A stretch of DNA of 10,221 nucleotides, from contig JAUYFP010000052.1 of NCBI GenBank assembly GCA_030690875.1, forward strand, positions 1-10,221. The letters are read 5' to 3'. The notes below the pieces were generated by a model that saw only the letters and a program-made list of their open reading frames with translations, searched no databases and was not told the DNA's origin. The position numbers and the translations under genes are program-made. Of the stretch, positions 5,010 through 10,221 are shown in pieces (the first letter of the stretch is position 1; each line of letters starts with the position of its first letter). The DNA is from a bacterium. GTDB lineage: Bacteria > Patescibacteriota > Patescibacteriia > UBA1558 > GWA2-36-10.

Positions 5010-5112
5010 CCCCGCCCTATCTGGTCCCCTCGCCAGGAATCGAACCTGGATCCAGAGCTTAGGAGTCTCTTGTTCTATCCATTGAACTACGAGAGGTACA
5101 AATAGGGCGGGG
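5010..5112. repeat. 11-bp inverted repeat enclosing the tRNA gene
   Basis: CCCCGCCCTAT (5010-5020) and ATAGGGCGGGG (5102-5112) are perfect inverted repeats. They lie 1 bp from the CCA end and 5 bp from the 5' end of the tRNA. In the precursor RNA they would form an 11-bp, mostly G-C helix stacked on the acceptor stem, joining 5' leader and 3' trailer. This could be a processing substrate for a double-strand endonuclease, or a relic of insertion. Confidence 0.8.
5022..5096 (-). tRNA. tRNA-Arg, anticodon CCU, CCA encoded
   Basis: The minus-strand sequence folds as a 75-nt tRNA including the encoded CCA. The acceptor stem is CCTCTCG with CGAGGGG (one T-G pair), then discriminator A and CCA. The D-stem is GTTC/GAAC with AATGGATA between. 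The anticodon loop is CTCCTAA with anticodon CCT (5'-CCU-3', reading AGG). The T-arm is CAGG-TTCGATT-CCTG. The anticodon stem is closed by an A-G mismatch at 31-39 rather than a pair, a mild oddity. No confident promoter is seen on its upstream side (5113-5340), where a palindromic element intervenes. Its downstream terminator may be the distant hairpin at 4656-4672. Confidence 0.95.
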
Positions 5113-5124
5113 CCTTAGGAGAGC

Positions 5125-5240
5125 CCTTGTTCCCCGCCTACCACGGCTTCACCGAAGGCGATGGCGGGCAGGTATCCATTGCCACCGCCGACGCGCGAAG
5201 CGCTTTGGTGGGGTCCCACCACAGGCGGGAAACTACAAGG
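5125..5240. repeat. GC-rich palindromic element next to the tRNA gene
   Basis: Imperfect terminal inverted repeats, CCTTGTTCCCCGCCT (5125-5139) and AGGCGGGAAACTACAAGG (5223-5240), differ by a short insertion. Inside are GGCGATGG/CCATTGCC (5157-5164, 5176-5183, one mismatch), GCGC-GAA-GCGC (5193-5203) and TGGTGGG/CCCACCA (5206-5212, 5215-5221). There is no coding capacity, and GC content contrasts sharply with the AT-rich flanks. It is different in sequence from the element at 4762-4843. A dispersed non-autonomous element inserted upstream of the tRNA is the likely explanation. Confidence 0.7.
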
Positions 5241-5300
5241 ACTTTAATAAAATGATAAAATTCCGCTTTTCTTGATATTTATTAGAATATATTTTATCTT

Positions 5301-5337
5301 AGCCAAAATATTGTGTCGTAATATATATTTTTTGGCT
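5301..5337. repeat. AT-rich inverted repeat of unknown role
   Basis: AGCCAAAATAT (5301-5311) faces ATATTTTTTGGCT (5325-5337) across a short loop containing TGTGTCGTA. The arms differ by two extra A-T pairs. It is followed by TTTTGACAAA, so it could be a weak plus-strand terminator or a protein site. Nothing decides between these. Confidence 0.4.
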
Positions 5338-5456
5338 TTTGACAAATTTTTCGCTAAAATTACTACTTTATTCAACAAATATATTTTCCAACTAGTCTAT
5401 TTTAATATACTCAGCCAAAAAAGTCCATAATAGGCAGTTTGAGTCAATTTTTCCCC

Positions 5457-5485
5457 TTTACATTTACGCTTATTTTCGTTAATAT
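5457..5485 (+). promoter_or_regulatory. Likely promoter of the bactofilin operon
   Basis: TTTACA (5457-5462), a 17-bp spacer and TAATAT (5480-5485). The -10 is identical to that proposed for csoR. The start would be near 5492, with a leader of about 40 nt. An upstream TTGACA at 5339-5344 has no good -10 partner. Confidence 0.55.
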
Positions 5486-5532
5486 ATAGGGGTAAATTCT
5501 CCAAAATTAAATCATAAGATAATATAGAAAAT

Positions 5533-5979
5533 ATGTTTAACAAGAACCAAGCTAGCGCGCCTAATAATAAAAGTATTGAAACAATTATTGGCCCCTCAGT
5601 CAAAGTAGAGGGCGATTTCAAAGGCGAAGGCGATTTGATAATTGAGGGTACTTTAATTGGTAGTTTAAAGACCAAAAATAACCTAAAAATAGGCCAAAAT
5701 GCCTTTGTTCAGGCCAGTGTTAGCGCAAATAATGCCTTTATTTCCGGCCGAGTAAAGGGCAATATTAATGTCAAAGGTAAGCTAGAACTAAGTGACACAG
5801 CGGTTATTTTAGGTGATATCAAAGCTCAAGTGCTTTCGATTGAAAGTGGTGCCATGATTAAAGGCAATATTGATATGCCAATCGCTAACCTCAGCCACCC
5901 AGAAGAAAGTTTGGAAACCAAGTCTAAAACAGACAAAGAAGAAAAAATTGAAGCCGAGGAGTCCAACGAAAACAAATAA
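5533..5979 (+). CDS. Bactofilin (polymer-forming cytoskeletal protein)
   Basis: Bactofilins assemble without nucleotide into non-polar filaments from a compact beta-helix, often membrane-associated, and take part in cell shape, envelope growth and polarity. The 148-aa protein has a short polar N-tail (1-15), the family entry ETIIGPSVKVEGDFKGEG (16-33), and about six beta-helix rungs with the repeating hydrophobic-Gly pattern (IIEGTLIGSL, ISGRVKGNINV, VILGDIKA, IKGNID) to about residue 115. A highly charged Glu/Lys tail follows (120-148). This is the usual bactofilin layout and length. No ribosome binding site precedes the ATG, but starting here gives the normal N-terminus. The next gene starts 11 bp after its stop, so the two are co-transcribed. 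Confidence 0.93.
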   Translation: MFNKNQASAPNNKSIETIIGPSVKVEGDFKGEGDLIIEGTLIGSLKTKNNLKIGQNAFVQASVSANNAFISGRVKGNINVKGKLELSDTAVILGDIKAQVLSIESGAMIKGNIDMPIANLSHPEESLETKSKTDKEEKIEAEESNENK

Positions 5980-5981
5980 CC

Positions 5982-5987
5982 AAGGAG
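5982..5987 (+). promoter_or_regulatory. Ribosome binding site selecting a TTG start
   Basis: AAGGAG lies 3 nt before TTG at 5991. The spacing is short, but no ATG or GTG in frame fits the N-terminal beta strand (YLYIYDSFL), which is the expected beginning of the DAGK fold. Confidence 0.65.
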
Positions 5988-5990
5988 TTT

Positions 5991-6737
5991 TTGTATTTAT
6001 ACATCTACGACTCCTTTCTCATTGATAAAAAATATACCGACATCTTGTTAAAATTTGAAAAACGAATTACTGATTTGGGGATCAAAGGGAAAATAGCTCG
6101 CTTGTCTGTTCTCAAAAATATGAAGGAGCTGATAACTGACGGCGTAAAGGAAGGAGTTCATACAGTCGTTGCCATTGGCAACGCTCAGACTTTTGCCAAG
6201 GTGATAAACATCGTGGCTGATCTTGATCTTACCTTAGGACTTATACCAATAGACAACAACAATCCGATTGCTAAAATTCTTGGCATACCGCCAAAAGATT
6301 TAGCTTGTGATGTTTTGGCTTCCCGAATAATAAAAAAAATTGATCTGGGAAAGATAAATAATCATTATTTTATCAACACCGCGGAAATTGAAAACGGCGA
6401 TGTGGTGATAGAGTATGATGATTTCAAAGTAGAACCAACAACCAACGAGCATAGTATTATTCTTTACAACTTTGCTAGCGATGGAAATATTTTTAATTCT
6501 AGTCCAGTGGACGGAATATTAGAAGCCGTAATTACACCCATTAGATCCACTTTATTTGGCAAGAAAAAAATCTCCGGCACAGTTTTGCCTTTTACTAAAA
6601 TAAAAATCAATAGTAATCAAGAAGAACAAATTGCTATTTTGACTGACCAGCAAATTATTATGAAAACTCCGGCGGAAATCAGCGTCTCTCCACAAAAATT
6701 AAAAATAATCGTTGGTAGTGAAAGAAGTTTTGATTAA
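5991..6737 (+). CDS. Diacylglycerol-kinase-fold protein with eroded active site
   Basis: The 248-aa protein follows the two-domain layout of the DAGK/YegS/sphingosine-kinase superfamily. An N-terminal nucleotide-binding half includes VVAIGNAQT (59-67), then LIPIDNNNPIAKILGIP (84-100). A C-terminal beta-sandwich half includes SPVDGILEAVITP (171-183) and TPAEISVSPQKLKIIVG (226-242). In active kinases the first block is GGDGT and the second GTGNDFARxLGIP. Here GGDGT has become GNAQT, GTGND has become DNNNP, and the late DGE is TDQQ. ATP binding and phosphotransfer are therefore doubtful, and a lipid-binding or structural role is possible. It starts with TTG, 11 bp behind the bactofilin gene, which suggests a shared envelope or cytoskeletal job. 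Assignment is by motif order and spacing, without a database search. Confidence 0.75.
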   Translation: MYLYIYDSFLIDKKYTDILLKFEKRITDLGIKGKIARLSVLKNMKELITDGVKEGVHTVVAIGNAQTFAKVINIVADLDLTLGLIPIDNNNPIAKILGIPPKDLACDVLASRIIKKIDLGKINNHYFINTAEIENGDVVIEYDDFKVEPTTNEHSIILYNFASDGNIFNSSPVDGILEAVITPIRSTLFGKKKISGTVLPFTKIKINSNQEEQIAILTDQQIIMKTPAEISVSPQKLKIIVGSERSFD

Positions 6738-6759
6738 AAAAACAATCCTTAGCGCAAGC

Positions 6760-6787
6760 AAAAAACCCTATAAATAAAGGGTTTTTT
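6760..6787 (+). terminator. Intrinsic terminator, possibly bidirectional
   Basis: AAAAAACCCT (6760-6769) pairs perfectly with AGGGTTTTTT (6778-6787) around an 8-nt loop. It ends the bactofilin/DAGK-like operon 22 bp after its stop. With A-run and T-run in the arms it may also end the convergent yidC operon. Confidence 0.85.
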
Positions 6788-6864
6788 AGTTAGCGCGGAA
6801 AAAGTGTATAAATGTTTTATCCAGTATTTTTTATAAAATATTAGGCCTTAAAAAATGTCTGATC

Positions 6865-7587
6865 CTATGCTTTTTTTTCTACTATTTCCGCATTTACTTT
6901 ATTTGATTTCTTACGCAAAACAAAATATTGTTGAACAATGGAAAATAAAGTTGTTAGCAACCAATAAAAAGTTAAGCCAGCTGGAAAACGCGAACCAATA
7001 AAAATAGTAAATAATGGTAAGAGATAAAGCATCTGACTGTTAATGGAAGCGCTTATTCCCGTAGCTTGCTTTTTTGACATCAGCATTTTTGATTGCCAGA
7101 ACTGCGCCAAACCAGCGAGTATGGCCACAATCCAACTATTTTGCGCTAAATCAAAAAATCCAAAAGCCAATGGTTCCAAAACTCCCGGATTAGTAACAAA
7201 AGGATAAAGCGCGTTCATTGAATCGGCCTTGGTCAGTCCGTCAAAAAACACTCGGTAAATTGCAAACAAAAATGGTAACTGAATAAGCATTGGCAAACAA
7301 GAAGCAAAAGGATTTATTTTTTTATCTTTGTAAAGCGCCATTAAAGCTGGCCCCATTTTTTCCTTGTCGTTTTTATGCTCGGTTTTTATTTTATCAATCT
7401 CCGGCTGAATGCTGGCCAATTCTTTTTGCGCCTTAATGGATTTTTTTGAAGGAATATATAAGAGCAATCTAATAATCAAAGTCAGGGCAATAATCGCCAA
7501 ACCCAAATCATGGCCCGGCAAATTATTATAAAGCCAAACCAGCAAGTTAAAAATTGGTTGATAAAAAATTGTAAAAAATAGTCCCAT
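6865..7587 (-). CDS. yidC: YidC/Oxa1 membrane protein insertase
   Basis: The protein inserts and folds membrane proteins in the cytoplasmic membrane, alone or with SecYEG. At 240 aa it is the short form, with no large extracytoplasmic P1 domain and no lipoprotein signal. A first hydrophobic helix around residues 28-46 carries Arg40 in IIALTLIIRLLLYI, matching the conserved Arg of the hydrophilic groove. The cytoplasmic coiled-coil hairpin with QPEIDKIKTEHKNDKEKM (61-78) follows, then NPFASCLPMLIQLPFLFAIYRVF (92-114), a helix around 152-166 and a final pair around 186-223. The C-tail is short and basic. It is the last gene of rpmH-rnpA-yidD-yidC, 8 bp after yidD, with no clear ribosome binding site. 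The Jag/KhpB gene that often follows yidC is absent here. Confidence 0.95.
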   Translation of the reverse strand: MGLFFTIFYQPIFNLLVWLYNNLPGHDLGLAIIALTLIIRLLLYIPSKKSIKAQKELASIQPEIDKIKTEHKNDKEKMGPALMALYKDKKINPFASCLPMLIQLPFLFAIYRVFFDGLTKADSMNALYPFVTNPGVLEPLAFGFFDLAQNSWIVAILAGLAQFWQSKMLMSKKQATGISASINSQMLYLLPLFTIFIGSRFPAGLTFYWLLTTLFSIVQQYFVLRKKSNKVNAEIVEKKA

Positions 7588-7595
7588 AGTTTTAT

Positions 7596-7832
7596 TTATT
7601 TCAAAGGATCAAAACCACCTGAAGACAGGGGATTACAGCGAATTATCCGCCAAAATGCCTTTAAACCGCCTTTAATAACTCCGTGTTTTTCTATGGCTTG
7701 ATAACCATATTCTGAACAATGAGGATAATAACGGCAAAATCCTTGCGGATAGCGGACCTTAAACCAACCACTATCTGGTGAAAGGGTTTTTTGGTAAATC
7801 CTAATTAATTTTAATAATATTTTAGCTAACAT
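7596..7832 (-). CDS. yidD: YidD, membrane protein insertion efficiency factor
   Basis: A small peripheral membrane protein (UPF0161) that assists YidC-dependent insertion. The 78-aa product has the amphipathic N-terminal helix (LLKLIRIYQKTLSP), the core CRYYPHCSEYGYQAIEKHG (33-51) with Cys33 and Cys39, and the end RIIRCNPLSSGGFDP (62-76) with Cys66. Between SP and CRYYP there is an extra stretch of about 8 residues (DSGWFKVRYPQGF) compared with the usual short SPLLGPxCRF form. The order and spacing, 4 bp after rnpA and 8 bp before yidC, are the classic arrangement and indicate co-transcription. Confidence 0.95.
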   Translation of the reverse strand: MLAKILLKLIRIYQKTLSPDSGWFKVRYPQGFCRYYPHCSEYGYQAIEKHGVIKGGLKAFWRIIRCNPLSSGGFDPLK

Positions 7833-7836
7833 TAGC

Positions 7837-8178
7837 TTAATTATAAATTTTAATCTTACTTAGGGCAAAAGCCATTTGTTTTTTTATCTGAGGAAAATCC
7901 AGCAACAAGGCCTGTTTTTTGGCGATTACCAAAACTGAATATCCGGGGCTAATCTTAGGCAAAAACGCCCGAATTGTTTCTCTCAAACGACGCGTTAAAC
8001 GGTTTCTTACTACTGCTCTTTTGTCCACTTTAGTAGAAACAACAAAGGCAAATTTGCTGATATTTTCCTTATTTTGGTAGTATTTTATAATAAATTCCGG
8101 TAAAAAAAAGCTTTTGCCCTGCTTAGCTAGGTCTTTTATTTCTGAATCTTTATTTAATCTATTAACACGAGGCAACAT
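7837..8178 (-). CDS. rnpA: Ribonuclease P protein component
   Basis: The protein partner of the RNase P ribozyme, which removes 5' leaders from tRNA precursors. The 113-aa length is normal. FAFVVSTKV (43-51) is the central strand, and the RNR motif is KRAVVRNRLTRRLRE (53-67), the conserved basic helix that contacts the RNA. GYSVLVIAKK (79-88) is the last strand, followed by a C-terminal helix. AAAGG lies 5 nt before the ATG as a modest ribosome binding site. The gene is 24 bp downstream of rpmH and 4 bp upstream of yidD in the same operon. The catalytic RNA (rnpB) is not in the window. Confidence 0.95.
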   Translation of the reverse strand: MLPRVNRLNKDSEIKDLAKQGKSFFLPEFIIKYYQNKENISKFAFVVSTKVDKRAVVRNRLTRRLRETIRAFLPKISPGYSVLVIAKKQALLLDFPQIKKQMAFALSKIKIYN

Positions 8179-8202
8179 TATTGCCTTTATGGTTAAATGA
8201 AA

Positions 8203-8340
8203 CTAGACGCTGAGTCTAGCTCTTTTTTTAGTTCGCCTTTTTTTCAAAACCCTTCTTCCGGTTGGGCTAGACATTCTAGAGCGAAAGCCGTGACTTTTGG
8301 CTCTTTTTCGCTTTTTTGGTTGGTAAGTTCTCTTGGTCAT
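8203..8340 (-). CDS. rpmH: Ribosomal protein bL34
   Basis: A 45-aa, strongly basic large-subunit protein. [19 protein letters not shown] at the start and [18 protein letters not shown] at the end match the universal L34 pattern over its whole length. The frame stays open upstream to 8433, but the ATG at 8340 is the correct start because L34 always begins directly before the KRTYQP motif. No ribosome binding site is seen. The TAG stop lies in a small hairpin (CTAGAC/GTCTAG, 8203-8218), too weak to be a terminator. First gene of rpmH-rnpA-yidD-yidC and divergent from dnaA. Confidence 0.97.
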   Translation of the reverse strand: MTKRTYQPKKRKRAKSHGFRSRMSSPTGRRVLKKRRTKKRARLSV

Positions 8341-8374
8341 AGCACAAGTATATTTTTTAAATTTTAACTTAGCA

Positions 8375-8403
8375 AAGATAACATATTTACAATTATTTTT
8401 CAA
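8375..8403 (-). promoter_or_regulatory. Candidate promoter of the rpmH operon
   Basis: On the minus strand TTGAAA (8403-8398), a 17-bp spacer and TATCTT (8380-8375). The start would be near 8368, about 28 nt before the rpmH ATG. The DnaA boxes at 8424-8454 lie just upstream. Confidence 0.5.
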
Positions 8404-8423
8404 GTTTGTATAATAAGAAAAAG

Positions 8424-8454
8424 TTATCCACAATTATCAACAGCTTGTGAACAA
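8424..8454. promoter_or_regulatory. DnaA-box cluster upstream of dnaA
   Basis: Three nonamers: TTATCCACA at 8424-8432 (perfect consensus, plus strand), TTATCAACA at 8434-8442 (one mismatch, same orientation, 10 bp apart) and TTGTTCACA on the minus strand at 8454-8446 (one mismatch). They lie between the divergent rpmH and dnaA starts, where DnaA could autoregulate dnaA and take part in origin function. Confidence 0.8.
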
Positions 8455-8538
8455 CTTGTAAACGCGCCCGTCATTCAAGTAAAAATCGTTTTGTGTTATA
8501 GTTGTATAGTAACTATTTTTAGGCAAAAAATAAAAAAT

Positions 8539-9906
8539 ATGGAGGATCAGGAAAAGCTTTGGCAAAATGTCCTAGGCGAACTAGAAATTATAATTACTAA
8601 AGCCAGTTTTACCACTTGGTTTAAGAATACCTTTATTTTGGAAATTAGCAATGACCAAATAATCATTGGCGTACCCAGCGCTTTTGTCAAAACTTGGCTG
8701 GAAAAGAAGCATAATGACAGTATTTTAAATGCCTTAGAAAAGGTTTTATCAAAAAGTAATCTACAAGTTATCTACAAGGTGGCAAACAAGGATAAAGTTT
8801 CTAATGTTAGCCAAAAAATTAATTCCCAGCCAATGCCCGAACCTAAACTTGTGCATAACTTTAACAACAGCAAACCCAATAATAAATTCGGCTTAAACCC
8901 TTATTATACTTTTAGCTCTTTTATTGTTGGTCCGGGTAATGAATTGGCTCAAGCCGCCGCGCATGCTGCTGCCCAAAAGCCGGGCGCTATTTACAACCCT
9001 TTATTCATCTACGGAGGTGTTGGTTTGGGTAAAACTCACCTAGTTCAGGCAGTTGGTAACTATATTTTATCCAAAGACAGCACAAAAAAAATCCTCTATA
9101 TAAACAGCGAAAAGTTCACCAATGACTTCATTTTTGCCATAAAATCAGGCCAAACTGAGAAATTCAAAGAAATTTATCGTAGTGTTGATGTGCTTTTAAT
9201 TGACGATATCCAGTTTATTGCTGGTAAAGAGCAAACTCAAGAAGAGTTTTTCCATACTTTCAATGCTCTACACCAAAACAATAAACAAATAGTGCTTTCC
9301 TCGGATCGACCACCAAAAGCCATCCAAGAAGTGGAAAATCGCCTAATTTCCCGCTTTGAATGGGGTATGATTGCTGATATTTCTTCACCTGATTTAGAAA
9401 CCAGAGTGGCTATTTTAGAGTTAAAATGCCAAGAAAAAAACTATAGTTTAGCGCCAGAAATTATCCATTATATTGCCGAAACCATTCAGGAAAACATCCG
9501 CGAGCTAGAAGGCGCTTTAAATAGAATAGTGGCTATCCACCAGTTAAACGGCGCCAGCCCCAGTATTGAAAGCGTAAGGTCAATTTTGGGTGGAATTTCC
9601 ATTAACCCTAGAAAAGCCGGCTTAACACCTAAAAAACTTATTCATATTATTGCCAGTTTTTATGATATTAGCTTAGATTCTCTTTTGGGCTCGAGCCGCA
9701 AAAAAGAATTAGTGGTACCCAGACAAATTGCTATGTTTCTGATGCGGGAAGAGCTAAAATCGTCTTACCCCAACATTGGCCAAGAAATAGGTGGTAGGGA
9801 TCACACTACCGCTATGCACGCCTGTTTTAAAATTTCCGAATTAGTAAATAATGACGAAAAAATAAAAAATGATATTGGTGTTTTGAAGCAAAAATTCTAT
9901 GAGTAG
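8539..9906 (+). CDS. dnaA: Chromosomal replication initiator protein DnaA
   Basis: ATP-dependent initiator that binds DnaA boxes, melts the origin and loads helicase. From the ATG at 8539 it is 455 aa, a normal length. Domain I covers about residues 1-80 (LWQNVL, SFTTWFKN) and a short polar linker follows (81-118). The AAA+ domain has Walker A GGVGLGKTH (159-167), Walker B LLIDDIQF (219-226) and the NRLISRFEWG segment (267-276) with the box VII/arginine-finger region. Domain IV ends with the box-binding signature GGRDHTTAMHACFKI (418-432). The frame is open 16 codons further upstream, but MEDQEKLWQNVL is the family-like start. No ribosome binding site is visible. DnaA-box-like sites lie on both sides of the gene. 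Confidence 0.97.
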   Translation: MEDQEKLWQNVLGELEIIITKASFTTWFKNTFILEISNDQIIIGVPSAFVKTWLEKKHNDSILNALEKVLSKSNLQVIYKVANKDKVSNVSQKINSQPMPEPKLVHNFNNSKPNNKFGLNPYYTFSSFIVGPGNELAQAAAHAAAQKPGAIYNPLFIYGGVGLGKTHLVQAVGNYILSKDSTKKILYINSEKFTNDFIFAIKSGQTEKFKEIYRSVDVLLIDDIQFIAGKEQTQEEFFHTFNALHQNNKQIVLSSDRPPKAIQEVENRLISRFEWGMIADISSPDLETRVAILELKCQEKNYSLAPEIIHYIAETIQENIRELEGALNRIVAIHQLNGASPSIESVRSILGGISINPRKAGLTPKKLIHIIASFYDISLDSLLGSSRKKELVVPRQIAMFLMREELKSSYPNIGQEIGGRDHTTAMHACFKISELVNNDEKIKNDIGVLKQKFYE

Positions 9907-10165
9907 AAGCTGAGTAAAAATTGTTTATAAGTCCTAAAAAATTCTGTTGATAAATAACACTTATCCACTAAAAAATTATTAAAATAAATTTATCAACAGA
10001 AAATAAAATTTTATCCCTAGTTTTTTTAACTGCTTATCAACAGAAAAATTAACAAATAAAAACAAAATTTCCTAGACTTTCCCCTAATAATTCCTCTACT
10101 TACCCACATATCAACAAGCTCTATCTACTACTTCTTAATTAAATATATAACTAACTAATAATTAT
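9907..10165. other. oriC: Putative replication origin (oriC), dnaA-dnaN spacer
   Basis: A 259-bp AT-rich spacer with many DnaA-box-like nonamers. TTATCAACA occurs at 9953-9945 (minus), 9990-9998 and 10034-10042. TTATCCACT is at 9961-9969, TTACCCACA at 10100-10108 and ATATCAACA at 10108-10116. Very AT-rich stretches at 9970-9990 and 10137-10165 could be unwinding regions. The right-hand stretch ends at the dnaN start codon. Gene order rpmH-dnaA-dnaN is the usual origin context. Assignment is inferred from context and box density. Confidence 0.8.
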
Positions 10166-10221
10166 ATGAAGATAGTTTGCACACAGGAAAATTTAAATAA
10201 GGGATTGGCCTTAGTATCCAA
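10166..10221 (+). CDS. dnaN: DNA polymerase III beta subunit (sliding clamp), N-terminal part
   Basis: The clamp encircles DNA and tethers the polymerase. Only the first 18 codons are present: MKIVCTQENLNKGLALVS. This is the recognisable start of the family, in which a short first strand is followed by the xxENLxxGLxxVS helix. Position directly after dnaA and the origin spacer supports the call. No ribosome binding site precedes the ATG. The gene continues beyond the right edge. Confidence 0.9.
   Translation, partial: MKIVCTQENLNKGLALVS

Noticed and set aside
4656..5240. CRISPR array
   Set aside because: The repeats are inverted and differ from each other; there is no regular repeat-spacer pattern.
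5339..5367. TTGACA at 5339 as the bactofilin promoter
   Set aside because: No acceptable -10 hexamer at 16-18 bp; the pair at 5457-5485 is better placed.
5397..5675. 92-codon minus-strand frame with a hydrophobic middle, overlapping the bactofilin start
   Set aside because: Antisense to conserved bactofilin sequence; the hydrophobic stretch is the mirror of the beta-helix codons.
8341..8433. N-terminal extension of rpmH
   Set aside because: L34 begins directly before KRTYQP; the extra codons cover promoter and DnaA-box sequence.
8491..8538. Earlier DnaA start giving 16 more residues
   Set aside because: The extension overlaps the likely promoter region, and domain I aligns from MEDQEKLW.

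Overview
The window looks like the chromosomal replication-origin region of a small-genome bacterium, most likely a member of the Candidate Phyla Radiation (Patescibacteria). This placement is an inference. It rests on AT-rich DNA, short genes, frequent absence of Shine-Dalgarno sites, a bactofilin paired with a degenerate lipid-kinase-like protein, and GC-rich dispersed palindromes between genes. TGA is used as a normal stop.

Right part (about 6.8-10.2 kb): the classic origin block. On the minus strand rpmH, rnpA, yidD and yidC form a tight operon (ribosomal protein L34, RNase P protein, two membrane-insertion proteins). On the plus strand dnaA is followed by the start of dnaN. DnaA-box-like nonamers lie both upstream and downstream of dnaA. 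The commonest version is TTATCAACA rather than TTATCCACA, and the downstream spacer is a good oriC candidate.

Middle-right (5.4-6.8 kb): a two-gene plus-strand operon encodes a bactofilin and a DAGK-fold protein whose nucleotide-binding/catalytic motif is eroded. A strong hairpin ends it, convergent with yidC.

Middle (4.57-5.45 kb): nearly 1 kb without a sizeable protein gene. It holds a tRNA-Arg(CCU) enclosed by an 11-bp inverted repeat, two unrelated GC-rich palindromic elements of REP/MITE type, and an apparent short transcription unit: a perfect-hexamer promoter followed about 75 bp later by an intrinsic terminator. That unit may be a small RNA or an attenuated leader for the purine nucleoside phosphorylase gene downstream. 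The end of its terminator, together with a TTGACA, occurs again upstream of csoR, so terminator plus promoter behave as a duplicated module.

Left (0.75-3.7 kb): a minus-strand redox operon of a CsoR-family repressor, thioredoxin, thioredoxin reductase and probably glutamate dehydrogenase. Its promoter carries a CsoR-type operator over the predicted start site. The repressor lacks two of the three usual copper ligands, which points to thiol, persulfide or other redox sensing rather than copper.

Far left: the start of rnhB, divergent from a stand-alone unrecognised gene that has its own consensus promoter, strong ribosome binding site and terminator.
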